From: Bacteroidota bacterium
Lineage (GTDB): Bacteria; Bacteroidota; Bacteroidia; Chitinophagales; Chitinophagaceae
DNA length: 64,000 nucleotides
Direction: 5' to 3'
Assembly: GCA_018268105.1 (NCBI GenBank)
Contig: JAFDXG010000049.1
Coordinates: forward strand, 51,513-115,512
How positions within the stretch are numbered: the stretch's first letter is position 1; each line of letters starts with the position of its first letter. The notes under the pieces are model-generated. The model was not told where the DNA came from, searched no databases, and worked only from the letters and a program-made list of their open reading frames with translations. The position numbers and the translations under genes were made by a program. Shown one piece after another: positions 42,674 to 52,161 of this stretch.

Positions 42674-45600
42674 ATGCACTTTAACGCAATTTGTTTAAAG
42701 GCCTTTTGCCTGGAACAAAAACAAAAGAATCAAATAGAAACATGCCAAACAAGCTATTTACCGTCGGCAGCGGTGTTAAAAAAAATCTTGTTAACAATGA
42801 AACTGACAGCTTTTCTATTAGTGGCAGCATTTCTGCAGGTAAGCGCTGAAGGGTTCACGCAAAGCGTTACGCTTTCGGAGAAAAATGTACCACTTAAAAA
42901 AGTGTTTACGAAAATCAGTAAACAAACAGGTTTTGCTTTTTTTTGCAATGAATCTTTATTGGAAAATACCGGTATGGTATCGGTAAAGATAAAAGATGCA
43001 ACCCTGCAGTCAGCACTGGATAATTGTTTAAAAGAGGAGAATCTTACCTATACAATTATCGGGAATACAGTAGTTATAAAAGCAAAGGAAAAGATTATAC
43101 CTCCTGTTATTGTTACTGAACCTGAAACAAACCTATTTGTTGTTATAAGGGGGCGGGTAATTAATGAAATGGGAGAACCGCTTGCAGGAGCTTCAGTCAA
43201 AGTAAAAGGTACAGACATTGGGACAGCCACAGATGCGAATGGATATTTTTCTGTCAATACTAATCTTAATAATACTCTTGTCATTTCTTTTGTCGGCTAT
43301 TCTCCTATAGAAGTTGTGATTCGAAAACAGGATTTAGGAAGTTTTACGCTTAAGCTTACTGAGAATAGTGTGAATGAGCAGGTGGTTGTTGTGGGATATG
43401 GAAAAGTACAAAGAAAAAATTTAACAGGTTCTGTTGCCAGTGTTAAGGCAACGGATGTGGTTAAAAGTCCCGAAGTTTCTCTTAACTCAGCTTTACAAGG
43501 GAGGGCAGCCGGTGTAAGTGTTGTGTCATCAAGTGGCGATCCCGGTGCGCCTGTAAACATTATTATACGGGGTGGGTCCTCTATCTCTGCGAGTAACGAC
43601 CCATTATATGTAATTAATGGATTTCCGCAATTAGGGGGATCCAATCTCAATATTAACGTTAATGATATTGAAAGCATAGACATATTGAAAGATGGTGAAG
43701 CTGCAGCTTATGGATCTCGCGGTGCTAACGGAGTTATTTTAATTACCACCAAGTCGGGAAAGTCCGGCAAGTTTAGTATCTCTTATGTTGCGAATGTTAC
43801 CTCTCAGGCTATATCAAGGAAGATCAAATCAATGAATACGGGGCAATTTGCCGAGTTTCAGCATTTTTTACAGAAAAGGGCCTTATTTGGTGATACTTCA
43901 GTTTTTAGAAACTATCAAGGCTTTAAAGATTCTTCTACAATTAACTGGATGGACCGTATTTCAAGAGCTCCTATTGGACAATCTCATACGCTTTCAATGT
44001 CGGGCGGAACAGAGAACCTGAGATTTTTAGTCTCGATGGGTTATTTTAATCAACCTGGTATTCTTTTAGGATCGAAATATGACAGATACACTTCTAATAT
44101 TAATTTATCTTCAAAGTTGAATAAAATAGTATCGAATGAAACCGTAATATATTTATCGAAAGGAATTAAAACAGGAGCAGATGTTACCGGGCTTTCCGGT
44201 GCTGTTTATTCGGCTGTTCGTGGTGCCCCATATCTGGGAACCGGCTATAATACACTCACAGATTTTATTTTAAATCACCTCGGTGGTATTTATGGATCTT
44301 TTGGAAGTGATCCCCTTGCAGAAACACGTGATCCGAAATTAAAAGAATCTTCATTTGAACTCAATTTCAATACGGCTTTCACTTTTCGTATCACCGATCA
44401 CCTGAACTTTAAAGTGAGTGGTGGTATAAGTAATTCCGACTCGAAGTACAAGTTTTTTTACCCGACAACTACTTCATCTGGCAGCCTTCCTAATGGAAGA
44501 GGCGGTGTCAGTACCGGAGAGTTTTTAAGCTGGTTGAATGAAAACACACTTAATTATACAAATCTTTTCAAAGGGATACATAACGTGGATGCAACGCTTG
44601 GATATTCCATGCAGAAAACTACAAATGAGTTTTACAGAATGGAAGCACGTAATTTTAATATTCAAAGCCTCAGTTATGATGCATTGGATATTGGAACCTT
44701 AGCCGTCAATCCTGGTTCCGGTAAATCTCAGTCACAATTAGCCAGTTTTTTTGGAATCGTTCGCTATACATTTAAAGACCGTTATCTTTTTACTGCACAA
44801 ATGCGGGCAGATGGAAGTTCCAAGTTTCCCAAAAACAGGTGGGGATATTTCCCTTATGTAGGTGTAGGCTGGAAAATTCATGAAGAACCATTCTTTGCTT
44901 CTGTAAAAAATATCTCAACGCTTAAATTGAGTATCAACTATGCACAAACAGGTAATGAGGGTATACCTTCTTATTCTTCGCTGTCCCGTTATTCACCAAT
45001 ACCGTCAAACCGTGATGCTGACCAGGGGCTTACTACTGCTTTGGTACCTATGAATTATGGGGTTGGTGATTTACGTTGGGAAACAAATATTCAGTCAAAC
45101 CTGCAGTTGAATCTGGGCTTATTTAATGACCGGATATTGATTACAGCAGATGCTTACCAAAAAAAATCAAAAGATCTGCTTTTAGCGGATGAGATCAGTG
45201 TGGTTTCCGGCTATAGTGCTGTATATAGAAATGTTGGAGACGTTGAAGTAAAAGGCCTGGAACTGAATCTGAATACACAAAATATAAAAGGGAAAAAATT
45301 TTCCTGGTTTTCAAACTTCAACATTGCTTTTACTAAGGGTAAAGTCCTGAAGCTAAATGGTAAAATTGATGAATTTATTTCATCCGGCGGCAGAAATGCC
45401 AACTTCCTGGTAAAGGTAGGTGAACGGCTTGGTAATATGTATGGATATGTTGTTGATGGAATTTATAATACTACTGAAGAGTTTTATAATTCACCGGAAA
45501 ACCAGGTGTTGATAGCCAATGTAGGCTTTAGGAAATTTAAGGATATCAGTGGGGAAGACGGAAAACCTGATGGAGTTGTCGACGATTTCGACCGTACAAT

Positions 45601-46117
45601 TCTTGGTAACGGTAACCCGAAATTTTTTGGTGGTTTTAATAATGAATTCCGGTTTTCAAACATTGATTTTAGTTTTCTCTTTACTTATTCGTATGGTAAC
45701 GATGTCATCAACATGAATAAGTCGCTTTACACGTTAGCCGGTTTATGGCAATCGGGACTCGAAGAGTACTACCTGCATCATTTTACCAATCAAAACCCAC
45801 AGGTAAATGCTAATGCATGGTCGGGTGCTTATGATAATGAATGGGATCAAACCACTTCGTATTTGGTTGAAGATGGTTCCTATCTCAGGTTAAAGAATAT
45901 AATGCTCGGCTACACACTGCCTGTTCAAAATTTTAAAAATTCATTTGTGAAAAGTTTGCGCATATACCTGAGTGCACAAAACCTTTTGACTTTTACAAAA
46001 TATACCGGTTTCGATCCTGAGGTAAACTTAAACAACAGCATATTAGTACCAGGTGTCGACTATGGGTCTTATCCGCGTAGCAGGTTTTATTCATTAGGTA
46101 TAAATGCCAATTTTTAA
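42674..46117 (+). CDS. SusC/RagA-family TonB-dependent transporter with STN domain
   Basis: 1147 residues. A long basic N-region precedes the signal helix (LTAFLLVAAFLQVSAEGFTQS, ending near residue 64), a pattern usual in Chitinophagaceae; a start at 42797 is the alternative. Order: STN signalling domain (about 65-120, 'VPLKKVFTKISKQTGFAFF'), carboxypeptidase-D-like domain (about 150-230, 'GRVINEMGEPLAGASVKVKG'), TonB box region 'QVVVVGYGKVQRKNLTGS', plug ('IESIDILKDGEAAAYGSRGANG') and the large SusC barrel, ending in an aromatic strand 'YSLGINANF'. It imports a glycan or similar nutrient across the outer membrane with SusD1 and signals to FecR. Confidence 0.95.
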   Translation: MHFNAICLKAFCLEQKQKNQIETCQTSYLPSAAVLKKILLTMKLTAFLLVAAFLQVSAEGFTQSVTLSEKNVPLKKVFTKISKQTGFAFFCNESLLENTGMVSVKIKDATLQSALDNCLKEENLTYTIIGNTVVIKAKEKIIPPVIVTEPETNLFVVIRGRVINEMGEPLAGASVKVKGTDIGTATDANGYFSVNTNLNNTLVISFVGYSPIEVVIRKQDLGSFTLKLTENSVNEQVVVVGYGKVQRKNLTGSVASVKATDVVKSPEVSLNSALQGRAAGVSVVSSSGDPGAPVNIIIRGGSSISASNDPLYVINGFPQLGGSNLNINVNDIESIDILKDGEAAAYGSRGANGVILITTKSGKSGKFSISYVANVTSQAISRKIKSMNTGQFAEFQHFLQKRALFGDTSVFRNYQGFKDSSTINWMDRISRAPIGQSHTLSMSGGTENLRFLVSMGYFNQPGILLGSKYDRYTSNINLSSKLNKIVSNETVIYLSKGIKTGADVTGLSGAVYSAVRGAPYLGTGYNTLTDFILNHLGGIYGSFGSDPLAETRDPKLKESSFELNFNTAFTFRITDHLNFKVSGGISNSDSKYKFFYPTTTSSGSLPNGRGGVSTGEFLSWLNENTLNYTNLFKGIHNVDATLGYSMQKTTNEFYRMEARNFNIQSLSYDALDIGTLAVNPGSGKSQSQLASFFGIVRYTFKDRYLFTAQMRADGSSKFPKNRWGYFPYVGVGWKIHEEPFFASVKNISTLKLSINYAQTGNEGIPSYSSLSRYSPIPSNRDADQGLTTALVPMNYGVGDLRWETNIQSNLQLNLGLFNDRILITADAYQKKSKDLLLADEISVVSGYSAVYRNVGDVEVKGLELNLNTQNIKGKKFSWFSNFNIAFTKGKVLKLNGKIDEFISSGGRNANFLVKVGERLGNMYGYVVDGIYNTTEEFYNSPENQVLIANVGFRKFKDISGEDGKPDGVVDDFDRTILGNGNPKFFGGFNNEFRFSNIDFSFLFTYSYGNDVINMNKSLYTLAGLWQSGLEEYYLHHFTNQNPQVNANAWSGAYDNEWDQTTSYLVEDGSYLRLKNIMLGYTLPVQNFKNSFVKSLRIYLSAQNLLTFTKYTGFDPEVNLNNSILVPGVDYGSYPRSRFYSLGINANF

Positions 46118-46150
46118 AAACTAAAGTTCAGTACAACAAAAAATATTCAA

Positions 46151-47671
46151 ATGAAAAAAATATTATTCTTACTGTTAATCATTATAGCCGGGGCGTTGGG
46201 GGGCTGTAAAAAGTTTCTCGAGGAAAAACCATTTTCCTTTCTTTCTCCGGCTAACTTTCCAACTAATGCCCAGGAAGCTGATATAGCATTGCGTGGGGTT
46301 TATGCGATCATGCAGGGACGTGAGGAATATGAAGGATTCGACAGGCGGATGTTTGATTATACGCTTCCGGGTGCTTTAAGTATCAGCAATGATTTAATTG
46401 ATGGTTCAGCATTTTTTACAATGAATGAAGGGCGTGGGCAACGTTATACCGATCCTTCTTTCACAGCTTTTTATTTAGGGATTAATAGTGCCAATACTCT
46501 TATTGCTGCTTTGGAAGGTAAAACAGAACCCTGGGTGGAAGCAAAGGTTGCAGAAGCAAGGGCTATAAGGGCCTTGTATTATTTCTATCTTGTACGGATG
46601 TTTTCTGATGTTCCATTGAAATTGACTCCTACAACATCTGCCACCGAAAAGTATTCCCGTACACCTGTTCCTGAAATTTATAATCAAATAGTAGAAGACC
46701 TGACATTTGCTGAGGACAAATTGCCTAATCAGGCTGACCCCGATGGAAGGATAACCATGGGTGGCTGCAAAGGAATTCTTGCCCAGGTATATATATCAAT
46801 GGCAGGAAATTTCCGGACTCCTGAAGGACAAAATGTTTCAATAACAAATGATGCAAAAAAATACTGGGGACTAGCACGGGATAAAGCACAGGAAATTCTG
46901 AATATGGGAGTTTATTCGCTTGCAAATGATTATACCCAGGTTTTTAAGGATCTCAATACTGATGTTTATAATAATGAGATTTTGTTCGATATCCCATTTT
47001 CATGGCATGGAGGTGGGGATGTTGGTGCAGGTTTCCCTCTTATTTATGGACCCGCTGATGAAACAGGTGGAGATGGTCCAAGAGGTGGTGGTAAATATGG
47101 AATTTTACCCGTGTTGGTAGAATGGGTTCGTGAACTGGAACCAGGAGATGAAAGAGTGCCCTGGAATATTGCGACCTACTTATACAAGACTAATTCCTGG
47201 GATGAAGTGCCCTACACAGATTCTACACAATGGAATCTGGCAAAATTCAGAAAATGGCCCCATGGGGTTGATGGAGGTGGCTGGATGGCTTATAGTACAA
47301 ATTTCCCGGTAGTGCGCCTGTCAGAAATTAAGTTAATTCTTGCTGAAGCCGAGAATGAATTAAATGGACCAACTTCTTTGGCTTACCAGCAAATAAATGA
47401 TATCAGGAACAGAGCCGGATTGTCCTCATTACCCGGTGGATTGAGTAAAGATAATCTTCGTGATAAAATAATTGCAGAACGTGCCATAGAACTTTGTGGC
47501 GAAGCAAAGCGCCACTTTGATTTGGTAAGGTGGGGAATTTTTAAACAAAAAATGGATAGTCGTAAACTTAGCTCCTGGGTACTGGTTCATGGGGGAGTTG
47601 ATGAATCCTATATGAATACTTTTATTCCGCAAACCGAAATTGATAAAAATGGCTGGACACAAAACAAATGA
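46151..47671 (+). CDS. SusD/RagB-family nutrient-binding lipoprotein
   Basis: 506 residues. The lipobox LGGC (residues about 16-19) is followed by 'KKFLEEKPFSF', the typical SusD start. Tetratricopeptide-like helices include 'AKVAEARAIRALYYFYLVRMFSDVPL' (seen as EARAIRALYYFYLVRMF), and the C-terminal RagB part contains 'INDIRNRAGL' and 'IIAERAIELCGEAKRHFDLVRW' (seen as ERAIELCGEAKRHFDLVR). It is the lid of the SusC1 pore on the cell surface. It starts 33 bases after SusC1. Confidence 0.95.
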   Translation: MKKILFLLLIIIAGALGGCKKFLEEKPFSFLSPANFPTNAQEADIALRGVYAIMQGREEYEGFDRRMFDYTLPGALSISNDLIDGSAFFTMNEGRGQRYTDPSFTAFYLGINSANTLIAALEGKTEPWVEAKVAEARAIRALYYFYLVRMFSDVPLKLTPTTSATEKYSRTPVPEIYNQIVEDLTFAEDKLPNQADPDGRITMGGCKGILAQVYISMAGNFRTPEGQNVSITNDAKKYWGLARDKAQEILNMGVYSLANDYTQVFKDLNTDVYNNEILFDIPFSWHGGGDVGAGFPLIYGPADETGGDGPRGGGKYGILPVLVEWVRELEPGDERVPWNIATYLYKTNSWDEVPYTDSTQWNLAKFRKWPHGVDGGGWMAYSTNFPVVRLSEIKLILAEAENELNGPTSLAYQQINDIRNRAGLSSLPGGLSKDNLRDKIIAERAIELCGEAKRHFDLVRWGIFKQKMDSRKLSSWVLVHGGVDESYMNTFIPQTEIDKNGWTQNK

Positions 47672-47699
47672 TTTTTCAGATACTTTAAATCAAATTAAT

Positions 47700-48437
47700 A
47701 TGTACAATTTTAGAATATATAAATTAATTTTTGGCCTGCTCATCCTTTATTCTGCGGGGATCCTGGTTGGGTGTGAAAAACCTGAAATAACTAATGAGGA
47801 CTTTAAGGCCTCTAATCTTGCTGTATATGATTGCTGGAATGATGGTACAAACACAGAATTGTATTTTACTATTGACACGTCAAACACTTTGCATGATGGG
47901 TCTTTGACCTTTGGCAGAATTTTAGATTATTTAATTGTGTACAGCGGGACCAGAACTGCCAAGTTTATTAACGCGGGTGATGGTTCATCGGTTGTAAACG
48001 CAAATATTGCTCTTGAAGATAAGAAAGTGTATTCCCTTTTTTTAACCGGTACATTGTCTGCACCGGAAACAGTTTTTATTGAAGACGCTGTCGTGCCCGG
48101 CCCAACCCCCGATAAATATAAACTACGAGTTGCTAATATGATTTCAGGTGCAGGTTCCGCTTATACTGTTTCTATTGCAGCTACAGGGGAGCCTTTATCA
48201 TCAGCCACAATTTTAGAAAGTTCCATTAATAATAAAACGGTTTCAGATTTTAAAGAATTCAGCGAGACAAGGGGAAAACGATATGATATATATGCCATTA
48301 ATCCCGGTGTAGATACGATTTTAAATCCAAATGTTCTGTTGGTTGGTGAGCGGTCTTATACGATCAGTCTGTCAGGTCAGAAAGGCTCAGCATACGGATC
48401 AAGAATGGATTTGTTTGAAAATGTTTTGCGCTATTAA
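47700..48437 (+). CDS. DUF4397-like surface lipoprotein
   Basis: 245 residues from the ATG at 47700, 28 bases after SusD1; a start at 47640 would overlap SusD1 and spoil the signal. The lipobox is LVGC (about residue 22-25). The body looks like two beta-sandwich domains, with 'LRVANMISGAGSAYTVSIAATG' (seen as LRVANMISGAGSA) resembling DUF4397 modules, often surface glycan-binding companions of SusD. Position directly after SusD suggests a SusE/F-like accessory binding role, which is an inference. Confidence 0.7.
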   Translation: MYNFRIYKLIFGLLILYSAGILVGCEKPEITNEDFKASNLAVYDCWNDGTNTELYFTIDTSNTLHDGSLTFGRILDYLIVYSGTRTAKFINAGDGSSVVNANIALEDKKVYSLFLTGTLSAPETVFIEDAVVPGPTPDKYKLRVANMISGAGSAYTVSIAATGEPLSSATILESSINNKTVSDFKEFSETRGKRYDIYAINPGVDTILNPNVLLVGERSYTISLSGQKGSAYGSRMDLFENVLRY

Positions 48438-48721
48438 GAAATAAATAGTTCTCCATTTTTCAGATTTTAAATGGCTCGTACGATATAATCAATGAAGGGA
48501 TGTTAACCGGAACTGCTACAATGGGAGAATATATAATATACTTTTAGAGTTATCATTTCTTTGAAAGTATGGGATATACAGATGATGGATATATCGCCGG
48601 TTATGATGTTGAAAAGAGTATTTCAAAAGGACCAATGTTTTAACAGGATTGAATAAAATATAAATATACCCACCAATATTTATTGATCTAAACTTATGAA
48701 AGCAAACTAAAGTCCGGCAAT

Positions 48722-50638
48722 ATGAAACTATTTGTTAGCAGTTTATTAGTTTTTTTTATTGGTAATATAGGATTGCATGCAAAAACTTATTTTGTTTCTG
48801 TTGTGGGTAATGATATGAACACCGGTACATTGTCCTTACCCTGGAAATCTGTAACGTATGCATCTACAATTACCGGCCCCGGAGATACAGTATTTGTGAA
48901 AGCAGGATTGTATAATGAATTTGTTTTGTTTTCAAACAGTGGAATTCCCGGTAGCCCAATTACTTTCATCGGATATAAAAACACGCCGGGAGATGCACCA
49001 CCGCTGCTTATAAATAATGCATATCCTTATTCCGATTTCTTAACCTCTGATATGCCAACATTTGATGGGGGCAACAGGGGATCAGGTATAGGATTCAATT
49101 GTCGTAACAGAAAATATCTTGTAATCAGAAATTTCCAGATCAGGAACTATGCCTATGGGTTCATTGCAGGAGGTTCAGATCAGGATGCAGGGAATATCAT
49201 TCTGTCCAATGTAAATACAATGTTTACCGGAAATACCGCATCTTCCTATGCAGGATACGGTATTTTGTTTGGTAGTATGGGAACGTTGTTTTCAAATAAT
49301 AACTCGGTAATAAATTGCCTGGTAGTTAATTCTTCAGCTGAGGGAATCAGTATAAATGGGAATAATAACAATGTAAAGGGGTGCAAGGTTTATTGCAACG
49401 AAAACAGTTCATATGCCTCGATGGATTACTATGTGATTGTAACAGGTAACTATAACCAGTTTGACAGTTGTTATATTGAAAGGGATGCAGGCTTAGCTCA
49501 TAACGGTCACGGCTATACTGCAAAAACAAATGCAGAGCAGGTTGTTGACGATGAACTTAATGTACCAGTTATATCAGCACAATACAATGAATTCAGGTAC
49601 TGCGTGGCAAAAAATATGGGAGAATCATTTTGTGTCCGTCACAGATTATCTCAGTTCAATGTTTTTTATCATTGTAAAGCAATCGGAACGCATACCGGAG
49701 GTATCAACTCCCCCGGTGGTGAAGGTAATGGAATTGTTATCAGAGACGGTGCTGGCAACAATATTTTTGATGGCTGTATTGCTGAGAATTGCCGCTCGGC
49801 AATCATATTCAATGATACAGCAGAGGATGGTGATACCGGAGCCAATCCAGTCGGGCATCCGTGCAATAATAACCGGATTATTAATGGTATTTATATAAAT
49901 TGTTATGCCGGTATTTATTTTAACGAATATAGTATTCCATCTGATGCCGGGGATAATACAGTAGCCAATTGCACTTTTTTTAAAATAAGATACATGCATA
50001 TTGCTGCCCGTTCCTGTAAGAATATGAAATACATCAATAATATTTATTGCGGTACTCTGTCCACAGCGCCCGGTGGTTATTTTAAAGGTGGTCCTTTTGC
50101 AAATGACATTGTTGCAAACAGTGCCACTTCATATTTTTCTAATTGCAATTTTTATGAAATAGAAGGTGGTTTACCAGAAAAATATTTGACAGGTGCTGTT
50201 AATTGTATTTCATTGAACCCACTTTTTAAAAACAATTCAGCAAAAGATCTTCACCTGCTTGAGGGCAGTCCCTGTATCAACACTGGTAAATCTATTGATT
50301 TTGTCAGGACGGATTATGACAGTATCCCCAGACCACAGGGAACAACTTTTGACATGGGAGCTTATGAATCTCAATTTATTTCTGATCCCACGAATAGTAC
50401 CATGCTTAATTTAGTAAATGTATATCCAAATCCTGCTTACGGAAACTTTTATATTAAGACTGCAATACGGGGTTGCAAAATTTCTATTAGTGATATGGCA
50501 GGTAAAATTATACAGGTATTAGACTCCAAATCTGATCTTATTGAAATAAATACGGGATTTTTTTTAAATGGAGTATATTTTGTAAAAGCACAAAATCAAA
50601 ATATAGAAGGAGTTATTAAGGTTGTAGTAGTCAAGTGA
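48722..50638 (+). CDS. Secreted right-handed beta-helix protein with type IX sorting domain
   Basis: 638 residues. It has a signal peptide (MKLFVSSLLVFFIGNIGLHA) and a DUF1565-like entry ('KTYFVSVVGNDMNTGTLSLPWKS', seen as YFVSVVGNDMNTG). A parallel beta-helix of about 450 residues follows, rich in N-x-V/I repeats ('SINGNNNNVKGCKVY'), as in pectate lyases and alginate epimerases. The last 75 residues are a T9SS type A sorting domain starting 'NVYPNPAYGNFYI'. So it is exported to the cell surface or medium. Polysaccharide lyase, epimerase or binding functions are all possible. It starts 285 bases after the DUF4397 gene. Confidence 0.85.
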   Translation: MKLFVSSLLVFFIGNIGLHAKTYFVSVVGNDMNTGTLSLPWKSVTYASTITGPGDTVFVKAGLYNEFVLFSNSGIPGSPITFIGYKNTPGDAPPLLINNAYPYSDFLTSDMPTFDGGNRGSGIGFNCRNRKYLVIRNFQIRNYAYGFIAGGSDQDAGNIILSNVNTMFTGNTASSYAGYGILFGSMGTLFSNNNSVINCLVVNSSAEGISINGNNNNVKGCKVYCNENSSYASMDYYVIVTGNYNQFDSCYIERDAGLAHNGHGYTAKTNAEQVVDDELNVPVISAQYNEFRYCVAKNMGESFCVRHRLSQFNVFYHCKAIGTHTGGINSPGGEGNGIVIRDGAGNNIFDGCIAENCRSAIIFNDTAEDGDTGANPVGHPCNNNRIINGIYINCYAGIYFNEYSIPSDAGDNTVANCTFFKIRYMHIAARSCKNMKYINNIYCGTLSTAPGGYFKGGPFANDIVANSATSYFSNCNFYEIEGGLPEKYLTGAVNCISLNPLFKNNSAKDLHLLEGSPCINTGKSIDFVRTDYDSIPRPQGTTFDMGAYESQFISDPTNSTMLNLVNVYPNPAYGNFYIKTAIRGCKISISDMAGKIIQVLDSKSDLIEINTGFFLNGVYFVKAQNQNIEGVIKVVVVK

Positions 50639-50757
50639 TGAAGACAGGAATTACTGAAATATTTTTAAAAATGCTGAACGTGTTGTATGAAACTGAGATA
50701 AAATCTAAGCATCAAAGAGTATCTTTATCTGTCATCTTAATGAATAAATGATTTACA

Positions 50758-52140
50758 ATGAAGAACAGGAGGAATTCAAGGCGTGAGTTTATTAAACAAA
50801 GCTCTATTGCGGGGGTTGGTGTGGTTTTGGCTATAGGAGCAGCGCCTTCAGTTTTTGCAGGCAGCAACCGCGTTGCATCGGTTCCTGCGATATTAGGAGG
50901 TAGTGAATTAGCAAAAATAAATTGGCCGGTATGGCCTATGTGGAACCCTGAAACAGACGATAAGCGGGTGTTGGATTCGGTAAGGAGTGGTGTATGGTCG
51001 CGAAAAGATATAGTTAATGAATTTGAACAAAAATGGGCGGAAACTTGTGGTGTTAAAAATTGCCTGACAGTAGTTAATGGTACCAATGCATTGATTACTT
51101 CACTTATTCAGCTTGGAATCGGAGCCGGTGATGAAGTTATAATCCCGCCATATACTTATATAGCTACACCCCAGGCTGTTTTGGCAACCGGTGCCATACC
51201 GGTTTTTGTTGATACGGATTTGTCAACATTTCAAATTGATGCTTCAAAGATTGAATCAAAAATTACTCCACGTACACGGGCAATTATGCCGGTTCATCTG
51301 GGTGGTCTTTCTGCTGATATGAACCGTATTATGGAATTAGCAAAGAAGCACAATTTAATAGTAGTGGAAGATGCATGCCAGGCTCATCTGGCAGAATATA
51401 ATCACAGGAAACTGGGCACAATCGGTCATGCTGGTGCCTTTAGTTTTCAAAACTCAAAAAATTTACCAATTGGTGAAGGCGGAGCAATAGTGAGTAATGA
51501 TGAAAATTTTATGGAGAGATGCTTTTCCTATCACAATCTTGGTTTCCCAGGCAGACCGGCACCTGGCAGTACAGGATCAGATGCAGTTAAGAATGCCAAT
51601 AAATTAAGAATTACAGAATATCAGGCCGCAATAGGACTGGTTCAAATGGCAAGACTTGAAAGTCAAACTAAAACCAGAACTGAGAATGCAGAATATCTGA
51701 AATCTAATTTGAAAAAGATACCGGGAATATTTCCAATGGAAGTATATCCGGAAGTTACCAGGGGTGTGTATCACCTGTTTGCTTTGCGTTACAAGAAAGA
51801 AGAGTTTAAGGGGTTGGCAAGAGAAGGATTTATCAATGCGTTGAATGCAGAAGGTATCCCCTGTTATGAAGGATATACACAATTAAATAAGATGCCATTT
51901 TTGAAAGATGCATTTCAAACTAAAAACTTTATTAAAATCTACTCAAAGAAAAGACTGAATTACACAAAATATCTGGAGCAAAACCAATGCCCTCAAAATG
52001 ATATTTTATGTAATGAAGAAGCTGTTTGGTTTAACCAGCGATTATTACTAACCGGAAAGACCGAGATGGATTTCATTTTCGCAGCAATTGAAAAAATTTA
52101 TACCAATGCTGAAAAAATTAAGAATGCTACAAATAAATGA
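50758..52140 (+). CDS. DegT/DnrJ/EryC1-family PLP enzyme with Tat signal
   Basis: 460 residues. The N-terminus is a near-perfect twin-arginine signal (SRREFIKQ, hydrophobic core, cut after SVFA). The rest is a full DegT/DnrJ/EryC1/StrS aminotransferase fold: 'VNGTNALITSLIQLGIGAGD' (seen as VNGTNALITSL), 'GDEVIIPPYTYIAT', 'VEDACQAH' (PLP-nitrogen Asp) and the Schiff-base lysine K234 in 'FQNSKNLPIGEGG'. An intact PLP enzyme with a Tat signal would be exported folded with its cofactor. Cytoplasmic relatives transaminate keto-sugars. The next gene starts 21 bases later, so it is in an operon. Confidence 0.88.
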   Translation: MKNRRNSRREFIKQSSIAGVGVVLAIGAAPSVFAGSNRVASVPAILGGSELAKINWPVWPMWNPETDDKRVLDSVRSGVWSRKDIVNEFEQKWAETCGVKNCLTVVNGTNALITSLIQLGIGAGDEVIIPPYTYIATPQAVLATGAIPVFVDTDLSTFQIDASKIESKITPRTRAIMPVHLGGLSADMNRIMELAKKHNLIVVEDACQAHLAEYNHRKLGTIGHAGAFSFQNSKNLPIGEGGAIVSNDENFMERCFSYHNLGFPGRPAPGSTGSDAVKNANKLRITEYQAAIGLVQMARLESQTKTRTENAEYLKSNLKKIPGIFPMEVYPEVTRGVYHLFALRYKKEEFKGLAREGFINALNAEGIPCYEGYTQLNKMPFLKDAFQTKNFIKIYSKKRLNYTKYLEQNQCPQNDILCNEEAVWFNQRLLLTGKTEMDFIFAAIEKIYTNAEKIKNATNK

Positions 52141-52161
52141 TTGTAATTAATTATCACTATA

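Noticed and set aside
47640..47699. Upstream start of the DUF4397 lipoprotein
   Set aside because: It overlaps SusD1 and would place 20 residues before the lipoprotein signal.
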